The notes under the pieces are model-generated. The model saw only the letters and a list, made by a program, of their open reading frames with translations. It made no database searches and was not told where the DNA came from. The translations under genes and the position numbers were made by a program. From the NCBI GenBank assembly GCA_016930485.1, contig JAFGGP010000040.1:1-49206 (forward strand): DNA of 49,206 nt, in the 5' to 3' direction. Below are positions 25,754 to 35,469 of the stretch, one piece after another; the stretch's first letter is position 1, and each line of letters starts with the position of its first letter. This stretch comes from Candidatus Omnitrophota bacterium. Its GTDB lineage: Bacteria > Omnitrophota > Gorgyraeia > JAFGGP01.

Positions 25754-26193
25754 ACACCATTTTGTGCGTCGATGATGAAGAGCATGTTTTAAAGGCCCTT
25801 GAACGTGCACTGGTTACGCGCGGGTATAGGGTACTAACAACGACCAGCGCCCAGGAGGCGATGGCCTTATTAAATCAGTGTGAGGTATCAGTTATTATTG
25901 CGGATCAGAAGATGCCGGGTCTTTCGGGAATTGATCTACTGAGATGGTGCAGAAAAAATTTTCCGCAGGTGCACAGAATTATTCTGACGGGGTTTGTTGA
26001 CTGGCCCGAACTGATCACGGCGGTCAACGAATGCGGCATTTTTAAATATCTTCCCAAGCCGTGGGATAACGCCGAGCTTCTTGCCTTTATCGAAGAGGCG
26101 CTGGTGATCGAGGAGGAGCGACACAAGGAACAGTTTTTTTTGGAGATGCTCAAGAAGGAAAATCAAAACCTACGTAAAGAACGCGGGAAATAA
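25750..26193 (+). CDS. Response regulator receiver protein
   Basis: ILCVDDEEHVLKALERAL...VIIADQKMPGLSGIDLL...ILTGFVD...FKYLPKPWDNAEL. Confidence 0.9.
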   Translation: MNTILCVDDEEHVLKALERALVTRGYRVLTTTSAQEAMALLNQCEVSVIIADQKMPGLSGIDLLRWCRKNFPQVHRIILTGFVDWPELITAVNECGIFKYLPKPWDNAELLAFIEEALVIEEERHKEQFFLEMLKKENQNLRKERGK

Positions 26194-26206
26194 GGAGGTT
26201 TGAGTT

Positions 26207-26797
26207 ATGAGAAAACACAAGATACTGCTTGTCGATGACGAGGCGCACGTCCTTTCGGCCCTTGAGCGGGTGCTGCATACCGAGACACTGACGGTAATCG
26301 GTGCGACGAGCGGCGAGGAGGCACTCCAGAAGCTCAAGGAGCACGGGGCGGACCTGATCATCAGCGATTACCGCATGCCCGAGATGACCGGTGTCGAGTT
26401 TCTGAAAGAGGCAAAGCAGATTGCCCCGGACGCGATCAGAATCATGCTGACAGGCTATGCCGACCTGGAGAGCACCATCAAGGCCATCAATGAGGGTGAG
26501 GTGTACCGTTTTGTGACCAAGCCATGGAATAACGACGACCTGAGGGTGATCGTCAAAAATGCGCTTGCCCATTTTGATATTATTATGGATAACAGGCTGC
26601 TGCTTGAGATGGTAAAACGGCAGTCGGCCACGATCCTGGATATCGAAAAAGAGTATCCGGGCATCACCAAGAAACCGAATATAAAAAAAGGTGTATACAT
26701 GCTCGATGAGAGTGACGTTCCCAAGGATATATCGCTCGAGGATTTTATGAATAAGTATTTTCCGGAAACAAAAAAAGATACGTCAGAGGCATCATGA
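26207..26797 (+). CDS. Response regulator receiver protein with short C-terminal extension
   Basis: ILLVDDEAHVLSALERVL...LIISDYRMPEMTGVEFL...MLTGYAD...YRFVTKPWNNDDL; AAGGAGG upstream. Confidence 0.9.
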   Translation: MRKHKILLVDDEAHVLSALERVLHTETLTVIGATSGEEALQKLKEHGADLIISDYRMPEMTGVEFLKEAKQIAPDAIRIMLTGYADLESTIKAINEGEVYRFVTKPWNNDDLRVIVKNALAHFDIIMDNRLLLEMVKRQSATILDIEKEYPGITKKPNIKKGVYMLDESDVPKDISLEDFMNKYFPETKKDTSEAS

Positions 26798-27261
26798 TGA
26801 TTGCACCAAAAGATATTGTAAAACGCTACCCGGTTTTGATATTCAGCATCCACGGCACTGTACTGGCCGTACAGACCGATTATGTGCACGCGGTTATGGA
26901 GGAACGTTACACGGTTTCCCTGCCCGGAGAACATCAGGGGGTTACCGGTCTTTTATACGCTAACGGCGAGATCATACCGGTTATGGACGTGGAGAAGAAC
27001 GGAGGCATGCCGCGCATGATTCTCCTGACGGAGTATAAAAAGGTACGTTGCGGCATTGTCATCGATAAGACATTAGGCCTTCGCGAGGTCGCTTTTCTAA
27101 AGAAGAGAGGGCGGACAAAAATAGGTGACTATACCATTGAATATACCTATGAATCGGTTGAGAGGGGCGAGAAGGTATATCTCCTGCAGATGAGAAAATT
27201 TATCGAAACGCTGCTATCGACGGAAAGGACACCCGATGAAAACGAACATCATACGCAATAG
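26794..27261 (+). CDS. CheW-like adaptor protein
   Basis: PVLIFSIHGTVLAVQTDYVHAVMEE...GVTGLLYANGEIIPVMDVEK...CGIVIDKTLGLREVAF. Confidence 0.75.
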   Translation: MMIAPKDIVKRYPVLIFSIHGTVLAVQTDYVHAVMEERYTVSLPGEHQGVTGLLYANGEIIPVMDVEKNGGMPRMILLTEYKKVRCGIVIDKTLGLREVAFLKKRGRTKIGDYTIEYTYESVERGEKVYLLQMRKFIETLLSTERTPDENEHHTQ

Positions 27262-28870
27262 CATTCAGAGGAAAATTTTTATCCTGGTGCTCCTGCTTTA
27301 TCCCGCTTTTGCGGTAGCGGGTTTTACCGCAATGAAGGGTATCGAGCGGGTTGGCGTTGCTTCCCGGGAGACGCTGTTTTATTTTAAAACCCTTACCATG
27401 ATTCAACAGGAGCGGTTGCTGCTTGATGAGTTGACGGACTGCGTAACCGATCCAAACGGACAGGATACCGGCATGACGGCCTATGAACTCAAGCGGGCTG
27501 CAAACAGGGTGCAGGAGCACTCAAATGCCATTCTGTTGTTCCTGGATGAAAATCAGCCGCTTTTTCAGAGCCTCTCGGAGGATGTCCACGCCTTTATTGA
27601 TGTACTGGTTATACAAAAGAGACTGGACCGCCTGCTGAAGGAGATAGGCAGGCGAGCCGGGCTGGGACAGACGGTCGCCTCCGTCTATGCCGATATCTCA
27701 CAGGAGATTGTCGAACTCGACAGCCTTCTGGATAAGCTGCTTATTCGCAGTCAGGTATCGTGGCTTATTCCGTACCGGACCGAGGTGACCTCTCTTATTG
27801 TCATAGGACTTTCGACAATGGCCATTATGCTTATTGTCGGCATCGGCGGCGGAATTTTTATCAGCAGGCACATCAACGGGCCTCTCAGGACGCTTACCGA
27901 TTTTACCAGGCGTCTTGCTGAGCTTAAAGGGGATCTGCAGTACCGGTTTCAGGTCAAGGGAAACGACGAAATCAGTGAGCTTGCCAGTTCGTTTAACGAT
28001 ATGACAGGCAACTTCTGCAAGCTGATGAGGGGGATACGCGATATCGGATTTGCCGTTTCCTCCTTTGGGGAGGAGTTTAAGCACAAGGCGCGTTCTCAGT
28101 CGCTTGCGGCAAAAAGTCAATCTGCCAAGGTGATTGAGGTGTCAATGACGCTGAGAGATTTTGTGAATGCGGCACATACGATAGCCAGGAGTGCGCGCGG
28201 TGTCGAAAAGATGGCGCAGGATGCGCTTCTGAGGACCCAGAAGTCATTTTCGGTTATTGAACGGAACATTCGGGCGTTTCAGGGCATCAAGCACCAGGTT
28301 AACGAAATCGGCCAGACCGTACTGCTTCTTAAGGAAAAGTCAAGGTCGATCAATCAGATTACGGCGATGATCAAAGAGCTTTCCGTAAAAACGGATATGC
28401 TGGCGATTAACGCCTCTATTCAGGCCTCGAGGGACAGTGAGACGCGGCAGGGGGATATTGGGGTCATATCCGAACAGGTCAAGGGCCTCTCTGAAAAGAC
28501 AAAGGAGGCGGCCGGCGAAATCGAGAGTATTCTTACCGATATTATGCAGGAGATAGAGCGATCCGTTGCCGTTACGTACGAGGAGAATAAGAAGATAGAA
28601 GAGGAGATGAGGCTGACCGACGATACGAAGTCATCGGTTGAAGAGATTGCGAAGATGGTTAACGAGACAGTTTCCGCAGCGGGCGATATAACACGTCTTA
28701 CCGATGAACAGATTAACTCGACCGAGGGATTACGCCGCGGCGTTTCCGATATTGACGCTATGGCCAAGGGACTGGCAGGGGAGTCGGACAGGCTTTCGCA
28801 GCAGGCACTGGAGCTGGAGAGTCTTGCCGCCGACCTCCGCAGATTTATTGAGGAGTTTAAACTGGACTAA
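27236..28870 (+). CDS. Methyl-accepting chemotaxis-like transducer with divergent signalling tip
   Basis: Two TM segments; HAMP (SRHINGPLRTLTDFTRRLAELKGDLQYRFQVKGNDEISELASSFNDM); tip SVKTDMLAINASIQASRDSETRQGDIGVISEQVKGLSEKTKEAAGEI. Confidence 0.85.
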   Translation: MKTNIIRNSIQRKIFILVLLLYPAFAVAGFTAMKGIERVGVASRETLFYFKTLTMIQQERLLLDELTDCVTDPNGQDTGMTAYELKRAANRVQEHSNAILLFLDENQPLFQSLSEDVHAFIDVLVIQKRLDRLLKEIGRRAGLGQTVASVYADISQEIVELDSLLDKLLIRSQVSWLIPYRTEVTSLIVIGLSTMAIMLIVGIGGGIFISRHINGPLRTLTDFTRRLAELKGDLQYRFQVKGNDEISELASSFNDMTGNFCKLMRGIRDIGFAVSSFGEEFKHKARSQSLAAKSQSAKVIEVSMTLRDFVNAAHTIARSARGVEKMAQDALLRTQKSFSVIERNIRAFQGIKHQVNEIGQTVLLLKEKSRSINQITAMIKELSVKTDMLAINASIQASRDSETRQGDIGVISEQVKGLSEKTKEAAGEIESILTDIMQEIERSVAVTYEENKKIEEEMRLTDDTKSSVEEIAKMVNETVSAAGDITRLTDEQINSTEGLRRGVSDIDAMAKGLAGESDRLSQQALELESLAADLRRFIEEFKLD

Positions 28871-28884
28871 AGGATATCTTCATC

Positions 28885-30723
28885 ATGGATAACGATACGA
28901 ACAGACAGGTTATGATATTCAGGGAAGAGGCCATCGGGTGTCTGGAACGGGTCAATACGGCGTTGGTCAGGCTCGAGGAGTCGCCCGGCGAAAAGGAACC
29001 TCTCATGCAGATATCACGGGAACTGCATACGCTGAAGGGTACCGCAGCCCTGGTCGGGATGGACCCCATCGGACACATTGCCCATATACTGGAAGACGCG
29101 ATTCTTCTGACAAGTAAGCAGGGCGTGCTTTTTGAGGGAGAGGTGCTGGATAGTATCTTTTTTGGTCTTGATGCCATCCGGTCGCTGCTTGAGCATGCGG
29201 ACTCCCAGGAGGAGGCGATCGACGTAAAAGGGACCATTAATACGATCGAGACACTGATAACGCGCGTGCTGGAAGGGGGCGGCGGAAAGGGAGAGACGCA
29301 ACCGGCATCCAGCGAAGGCAAAGGGGATACGCCGCTGCTGCAACACAAGGCGGCGGCACCGTTCTTCTACGAAAAGGCAGACGAGGTTATCCTTCTTGCC
29401 TCAGAGCTTGCATTGGAGTGCAGCACCGGAAGGCAGCGCATAGATGAACTCGTCAAATGTTATGACGGATTGTGCCGGCTGGAGAAGGAACTGGGCGAGC
29501 TTCCCCAAATAGATGCACAGGGCCCCGATTCAGGGGGCGAGCAGATGTGGAACGCTACTATGAGACAGGCAAAGGTGCATACTGCACGGGTCAAAATCGC
29601 GGAGTTGAGAAGCGAACTCTTCCAGACACTGCAGAGATTTTCGGAGCATGACTATGTACTGACCCCACTTGCAGAGGGGCTCTCATTGAAGGCGCGGGAG
29701 TTGCGACTCGTTCCTACTATGACCGTATTGACCGGTTTCCCCAGGCTGGTACGGGATCTATGCAGGAGAGAGGGGAAACGGGCGCAGTTGATTATCGAAG
29801 GGGCACGGCCGTGCGTTGACAGAGAGAGTCTTGGATTAATCAGAGAGATCCTGGTGCATATGGTGAAGAATGCGATTGCCCACGGGATCGAAGAGAAAAA
29901 CGAACGGATAAAAGACGGGAAATCACCGGAGGGTATTATTGCCATAGCGCTTGAGCAGGCCGGATATGAGGTTAATATCTCTGTGAAGGATGACGGGAAA
30001 GGGATCGATATAGACCAGATAAGAAAAAAAATCGTGCGGCAACTCGGCAGGACGCCCGAAGAGGTCGCCCGGTTATCTGACCAGGAAATCGCTGAGTATA
30101 TATTCCAGCCGGCCTTCAGCCTGAAGGAGAAAAGCGATGAGGTGGCCGGCAGGGGCATCGGCCTTGATGTGGTAAAGAAAAACGTCGAACTGTTGGGTGG
30201 GCGCATTGCGGTGCATACGCAACAGGGCCAGGGCACGAAGATCACGGTGGCGTTGCCGTTAAAGACTTCCTCACGCAAGGTATTGCTTATCGGGGATGGC
30301 GGTATGGTGTTCGGATTGCCGCTTTCACAGGTAAAGGGCACAACCCTTCTTCCTAAAGCCGGCATAGCACAGGAGGGCAATTTTTCTTTTATCACGGCGA
30401 ATGAAAGACGTCTCTATGTACAAAGGCTCAGCAGCATACTGGGAGGGATCCTTTCCGCTGCCAAGGCTATGTACCGCGGTATTGAGTATGTTATTGAGGT
30501 GTCGGGCGATAGCCGTGACTTTGGCCTGATTGCCGGGGAGATATTCGGCGTGGAAGAAGTCATCATCAAACAACAGGCCGATATTGTGAACAATATACCC
30601 TATGTCGAGTCGGTTGCGATTGATTCCCAAGGTGATATCGTGTTTCTTCTGGATGTAAGTGCATTATCAGAATGCATTGTAAATAAAAAGATGAGGAAAA
30701 AAGAAACAAAGGAGGGGTTATGA
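28885..30723 (+). CDS. cheA: CheA-like histidine kinase
   Basis: Hpt SRELHTLKGTAALVGMDPIGHIAHILEDA; HATPase MVKNAIAHGIE...VKDDGKGID...GRGIGLDVVKKNVELLGGRIAV; C-terminal CheW-like domain. Confidence 0.9.
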   Translation: MDNDTNRQVMIFREEAIGCLERVNTALVRLEESPGEKEPLMQISRELHTLKGTAALVGMDPIGHIAHILEDAILLTSKQGVLFEGEVLDSIFFGLDAIRSLLEHADSQEEAIDVKGTINTIETLITRVLEGGGGKGETQPASSEGKGDTPLLQHKAAAPFFYEKADEVILLASELALECSTGRQRIDELVKCYDGLCRLEKELGELPQIDAQGPDSGGEQMWNATMRQAKVHTARVKIAELRSELFQTLQRFSEHDYVLTPLAEGLSLKARELRLVPTMTVLTGFPRLVRDLCRREGKRAQLIIEGARPCVDRESLGLIREILVHMVKNAIAHGIEEKNERIKDGKSPEGIIAIALEQAGYEVNISVKDDGKGIDIDQIRKKIVRQLGRTPEEVARLSDQEIAEYIFQPAFSLKEKSDEVAGRGIGLDVVKKNVELLGGRIAVHTQQGQGTKITVALPLKTSSRKVLLIGDGGMVFGLPLSQVKGTTLLPKAGIAQEGNFSFITANERRLYVQRLSSILGGILSAAKAMYRGIEYVIEVSGDSRDFGLIAGEIFGVEEVIIKQQADIVNNIPYVESVAIDSQGDIVFLLDVSALSECIVNKKMRKKETKEGL

Positions 30724-31085
30724 GCGCCCGCATTTTAATCATCGATGATAGCCCTACGGTACGCGAGAAGATATCTTCGCTACTCGCCGAGGAGGGCTAT
30801 GAGGTCTTTGCCGAAGGGAATGCCGCCAAGGCTATCGAGTCCATCAAGGAGATCAGGCCGGATCTGGTTATTCTGGATATCATGATGCCGGAGATGGATG
30901 GGTATACGCTCTTGAGACACATCCGCAAGGAGAAGGCGTTTGCCGCGTTGCCGGTTTTGATGCTGTCGGCAAAAGAGGAGGAGGGGATGAAGGATCTTTT
31001 TTCGCTGGAGGGTATATCGGGCTATATGCAGAAACCGTTTCAGGACGAGGACCTGATAGACCTTATCGATAAAACACTGGAATAA
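30720..31085 (+). CDS. CheY-like response regulator
   Basis: ILIIDDSPTVREKISSLLAEEGYEV...LVILDIMMPEMDGYTLLRHIR...MLSAKEE...GYMQKPF. Confidence 0.92.
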   Translation: MSARILIIDDSPTVREKISSLLAEEGYEVFAEGNAAKAIESIKEIRPDLVILDIMMPEMDGYTLLRHIRKEKAFAALPVLMLSAKEEEGMKDLFSLEGISGYMQKPFQDEDLIDLIDKTLE

Positions 31086-31106
31086 CCTCAAGGAGAGGTG
31101 AATACC

Positions 31107-33983
31107 ATGTCGGACGATTTTTTACTGCCAGACTCTGAGGACGAGGTCTCAAAAAAGAAGGCGGGTCATCCCGGATCAGGAGAGGGCGCCGGAGACGGCG
31201 AGGACGACGTTTTTTTGCTCGATGACGGCGATTCGGGTGAAGAAGAGAAAGCCCCCCAAGAGGCGGGGGATGGGACGGAGGAAGAGCCTGCCCAGCAAAA
31301 GGAGGCAGAGACCAGGCATGCGCATCTGGACGACGATGACTATGAACAGGCCCCGGATATCGAGTTCACCAAGGTCAAGATACCCGAAGAGCTTACGAAC
31401 GAGTGGTGTTTAGAGCTTATCAAAGCTATCAATATATCCATACTGCAGGCGCTCATGTACCCCCCCGACCACCCGATGATTTTTAAGGTGCTCCAGAACT
31501 CATTTACCCTGATCAGGTCGCTTGCCGATGAGTACGAGGAGTTTACCATCGGTACGACCGAGGGTAAACTGTTTGTTGAAAACGCCCTGATGGATGAAAA
31601 GGATATGGCGGTAAGAAAATTTATCAGTATTTTAAAAAAGATGGGCATGGATAGCGTGTCTTTTTCAAGCGGCATCGAGGTGCGTGAGTTGGCCAAACTT
31701 TTCAGGATTTTGGGTATGAAGCCTGAGGCGGTCGAAGATCAGGGAGGTGTGCGCGCGCTCCTGACACAGTCCGAGGCCCCGCACATTAAACTGGAGAAGG
31801 CACGATATGAGAGGATTGTTGAGGGAGAGGCGGTAGTAAAGATCAATGAGGGGGAGAAGCTTATCAGTGTGCCTGAGGGTGAAAAGGTGACGGTAGGCGA
31901 TGCAAGCGCCGGGAAGGACGGCAAGAAGAAAGAGCAGGAGGTCCCTGTCTTTCAGCTGGCGGCAGAGTATTTCAAGGGCGAAATACAGGATATCAGTCCT
32001 GAGGACGAACAGCGTATGGTAAAAGAAGTAAAAAAGGACCCCCGGCGCTTTGCCCTTCTGATGATCCAGATCGGAAAGGAGATACAGAACCTTCAGCTTG
32101 TCGTCGAGCGACTGGGAAAACTCTTCGTAGAACATGTCGGCAAATCAGGGGGAAAGGAGAAGGCGGACTTATCGAAGCTGATGATGTCGATCGGCAAGGA
32201 GATCCAGAAAGAGATGCTCCATACGGGCTCGGCCAAGGATATCGGCGATTCGATTCAGTCATTGGGTGACGCCGTCAGCCGGTGTACCGATGCCATAAAG
32301 ATTAACGCGATTATAGCAAAATATACCTCGGGTAAAAAACGCAGTGCGGCAAAGATGGAAACTTATCTCCAGAAGATTATCGAGAGCGACAAGGAAAAGA
32401 ACCGTCTTTTACCGCAGATAACAGACCGGTTGCTTGCGATGGGGATGGATGAGGGAAAGGTAAAGAAATTTTCCAAGGATATTGAAAAGGTGCAGGTAGG
32501 GCCGAAGAAGAAGATTTCCGTGGAGGAGGCGGAGCTCGTTTCACTTCTCGAGTACAAAGAACAGGCCGAGCAGGAACTCGAAAAACTGCGCTCGCTGGAG
32601 AAGCGGCTCCAGCAGGCAGACCACTATCTTAAAAATCTTACGGCGGCGCCTCAGGGGGCAGGTCAGGGCGAGGACGCCTCCGCGGGTAGTTTTTCTGAGG
32701 AGCGAATCGACGATATAGCGCGGATTGCCGCCCATGTTGATACCGGCGCGCTTAAGGCGGGACGGCCGATAGATGCCTCGGAGCTCGAGGACGGGCGTAT
32801 GGCGGTCTCAAAAGAGGACTTTGAAGATCTCATGAAGCGTTCGGAGCATTTTGATCAGCTCTTAAATGAGCGGCTGCGTCTTGCCACCTCCCGCCTGATG
32901 CAGGAGAAGGCGCAGATTGAACACGAACGTGAAACACTGAATGCCCTGATTGCAAAACTGGCCCAGGGCGTTATTGTCGTTGATGAAGAAGACCGGGTGG
33001 TGCTCATGAATCGATACGCAGAGGAGCTTCTGGGGGTCTCCCGGGAGGAGATGATCGGCCGGCATATCCTGGACGGCATCAAAGATGAACACCTCGTTGC
33101 GCTTGCACGCAAATCCCACCGTGACAGGGAAGATCTTGATATGGGGGATCATATTGAACTGTCCGCCCCGGAGGACTCCACCCGCAAGACCATTCAGTCG
33201 AGCACGGCGATGGTGCAGGACCAGCACGGGAGAACCGTGGGCATGTTGTTTGTATTGACGGATGTGGAGAAACAACGGGAGCTGGAGGCACTCAAGATGA
33301 ACTTTATCGATAAAATCTCCGATGGATTGGAGCGTCCCCTGCAGCTTATACAGGACACGGTATCCCTCGTGGCCAATCAGACGGCGGGAGAATTAAATGA
33401 GGAGCAGCAGCGCCTCGTTGATATAACGGCCCAGAACATAAAGAGACTACACCAGCAGATTGCGCAGCTTGTGGATATGTCCCGCCTGAAGACGGGAGAT
33501 ATTGTACTCGAGAAGGCCTCTCACAACATTGCCCATGTGATAAAAGAGGCGGTTGAACCGTTTGGGCAGTGGGCATCGGAGAAGAAGATCGACATTAAGC
33601 TCCATCTTCCCAAAGAACCGCTTATAGGTCTTTTCGACAGCCAGCGCATCGGACAGGTACTGACCAATCTGGTTTCGAACGCCATTAACTTTTCGGCACA
33701 GAATACCTCTGTTTCTATTAAGGCCGAGCGCATCGAAAAGGGGAGTGACCAGTTTATCAGTGTCGCGGTTTCCGATGCGGGAGAAGGCATCCCCCCGTCC
33801 GATCTCCAGAATATCTTCAAGGAATTTACACAGGTAAGAACCGCTACTGCCTCCCGAAGCGCGGGCATGGGTCTGGGGCTTGCACTCTGCAGGGAGTTGA
33901 TCGAACTGCACGGCGGCCATATTTGGGCCGAGAGCGAGTGGGGGAGAGGAAGCATTTTTACGTTTCTTATCCCTTTAAAATAG
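31107..33983 (+). CDS. PAS-containing histidine-kinase-like protein with acidic N-terminus; phosphoacceptor His apparently absent
   Basis: N-terminal LMYPPDHPMIFKVLQNSF domain; PAS LIAKLAQGVIVVDEEDRVVLMNRYAEELLGVSREEMIGR; HisKA-like FIDKISDGLERPLQLI; HATPase LVSNAINFS...VSDAGEGIP...GMGLGLALCRELIELHGGHIWAESEWGRGSIFTF. Confidence 0.85.
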   Translation: MSDDFLLPDSEDEVSKKKAGHPGSGEGAGDGEDDVFLLDDGDSGEEEKAPQEAGDGTEEEPAQQKEAETRHAHLDDDDYEQAPDIEFTKVKIPEELTNEWCLELIKAINISILQALMYPPDHPMIFKVLQNSFTLIRSLADEYEEFTIGTTEGKLFVENALMDEKDMAVRKFISILKKMGMDSVSFSSGIEVRELAKLFRILGMKPEAVEDQGGVRALLTQSEAPHIKLEKARYERIVEGEAVVKINEGEKLISVPEGEKVTVGDASAGKDGKKKEQEVPVFQLAAEYFKGEIQDISPEDEQRMVKEVKKDPRRFALLMIQIGKEIQNLQLVVERLGKLFVEHVGKSGGKEKADLSKLMMSIGKEIQKEMLHTGSAKDIGDSIQSLGDAVSRCTDAIKINAIIAKYTSGKKRSAAKMETYLQKIIESDKEKNRLLPQITDRLLAMGMDEGKVKKFSKDIEKVQVGPKKKISVEEAELVSLLEYKEQAEQELEKLRSLEKRLQQADHYLKNLTAAPQGAGQGEDASAGSFSEERIDDIARIAAHVDTGALKAGRPIDASELEDGRMAVSKEDFEDLMKRSEHFDQLLNERLRLATSRLMQEKAQIEHERETLNALIAKLAQGVIVVDEEDRVVLMNRYAEELLGVSREEMIGRHILDGIKDEHLVALARKSHRDREDLDMGDHIELSAPEDSTRKTIQSSTAMVQDQHGRTVGMLFVLTDVEKQRELEALKMNFIDKISDGLERPLQLIQDTVSLVANQTAGELNEEQQRLVDITAQNIKRLHQQIAQLVDMSRLKTGDIVLEKASHNIAHVIKEAVEPFGQWASEKKIDIKLHLPKEPLIGLFDSQRIGQVLTNLVSNAINFSAQNTSVSIKAERIEKGSDQFISVAVSDAGEGIPPSDLQNIFKEFTQVRTATASRSAGMGLGLALCRELIELHGGHIWAESEWGRGSIFTFLIPLK

Positions 33984-34113
33984 CCTTTCCTTCCGTATCC
34001 ACGTGTATATTTTACTATAGAAGAAAATCTGTTTACATTACGGATTCAATAGCTTATAATTTTACTTAAACTCACCTGATAATACACTGGTTTTCGTATC
34101 TCGAATATTTTCT

Positions 34114-34142
34114 TTGACACCCATAGGGTGCTTTGTTACAAT
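34114..34142 (+). promoter_or_regulatory. sigma70-type promoter: TTGACA - 17 nt - TACAAT
   Basis: Near-consensus promoter ~96 nt upstream of mreB. Confidence 0.7.
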
Positions 34143-34237
34143 GCCTTACACTAAAGCAGGTTGTGTTTTTTCTTCGCGCACTTCCTCAAGAAACAGACAC
34201 ACGGGCTCTATATCTTTTTTCATATTAAGGAGGAATA

Positions 34238-35305
34238 ATGAAAAGGGCATGGGAACTACTGGTCCAGGGGTTTAACTATATTGTAGGCCTGTTTTCCAAC
34301 GATATGGGGATAGACCTTGGCACTGCCACGACGCTGGTCTATGTAAAGGGAGAGGGCATTGTCCTGTGCGAACCTTCGGTGGTTGCTATCGAGAAGGGAA
34401 CGTCTAATGTGCTTGCGGTCGGGGAAGAAGCAAAACGCATGCTGGGGCGTACACCGGGGAGTATTGTGGCGATCAGGCCGATGAAGGACGGTGTCATAGC
34501 CGATTTTGAGATTACCGAGGCTATGCTGCGGTATTTCATCAAGAAGGTGCACAACAGACGTGTCTTTGTCCGGCCGCGGATGGTTATTGCCGTCCCTTCG
34601 GGGATTACCGAGGTTGAAAAGCGCGCGGTAAAGGACTCCGCGTTGCATGCCGGTGCCCGGGAGGTATTCCTTGTCGAGGAACCTATCGCCGCTGCGATCG
34701 GTGTAGGGCTGCCGATTCATGAGCCGGCAGGCAATATGATTATCGATATCGGCGGAGGAACCACGGAGATCGCCGTTATTTCACTGGCAGGGATTGTATT
34801 TGCGAAGAGCATCCGCGTCGGCGGCGACGAGATGGACGAGGCGATTATTCAGCATTTGAAAAAGACGTATAACCTGATGATCGGAGAGCGCACCGCCGAA
34901 GAGATAAAGATCAAAATCGGCAGCGCGTATCCTTTGGAAGAGGAACTGACGATGGAGGTCAGGGGGAGAGACCTTGTAGCCGGTCTTCCCAAGATGATTA
35001 CCATCTCCTCAGAGGAGATACGGGAGGCCCTGACCGAACCGATCGCGGCGATCCTGGAGACGGTTCGCCTGACGCTCGAGAGGACGCCCCCCGAGTTATC
35101 GGCCGATTTAATCGAACGGGGCATCATTCTCGCAGGCGGAGGCAGTCTTCTGAAGGGGGTTGACCGGCTTGTTTCAGAAGAGACCGGTCTGCCGGTTCAT
35201 ATTGCGGACGACCCCCTGACGGCCGTGGCATTAGGGACGGGAAAAGTCTTATCCGAACTGCGGTATCTGAAAAAAGTAACCATCCAAACCAAACTTGAGA
35301 CCTGA
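34238..35305 (+). CDS. mreB: Rod shape-determining actin-like protein MreB
   Basis: [31 protein letters not shown]...[23 protein letters not shown]...[27 protein letters not shown]. Confidence 0.97.
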   Translation: MKRAWELLVQGFNYIVGLFSNDMGIDLGTATTLVYVKGEGIVLCEPSVVAIEKGTSNVLAVGEEAKRMLGRTPGSIVAIRPMKDGVIADFEITEAMLRYFIKKVHNRRVFVRPRMVIAVPSGITEVEKRAVKDSALHAGAREVFLVEEPIAAAIGVGLPIHEPAGNMIIDIGGGTTEIAVISLAGIVFAKSIRVGGDEMDEAIIQHLKKTYNLMIGERTAEEIKIKIGSAYPLEEELTMEVRGRDLVAGLPKMITISSEEIREALTEPIAAILETVRLTLERTPPELSADLIERGIILAGGGSLLKGVDRLVSEETGLPVHIADDPLTAVALGTGKVLSELRYLKKVTIQTKLET

Positions 35306-35460
35306 GCTATCAGCTGTCAGCCGTCAGCTCTCAGCTGCAGATCACGTTTAAACGCGAGCTACAAATAAAAACAATTAACCAAGACAGCTTTTAGTAATCG
35401 GCTTTTCCACTAAAGGCGGATTTCTGCCTGTCGCAAACAACAGCTGAAGGCTGAAAGCTT
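35304..35460. repeat. composite palindromic repeat with AGCT(A/G)TCAGC arms, inverted copy of the 23754 element
   Basis: gagctatcagctgtcagccgtcagctctcagctg ... cagctgaaggctgaaagctt; inner aatcggcttttccactaaaggcggatttctgcc. Confidence 0.65.
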
Positions 35461-35469
35461 TATAATGCT

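Noticed and set aside
29652-30395. 247-aa minus-strand ORF opposite cheA
   Set aside because: Fully antisense to a clear CheA; low-complexity Ser/Arg-rich translation without recognisable domain; shadow ORF
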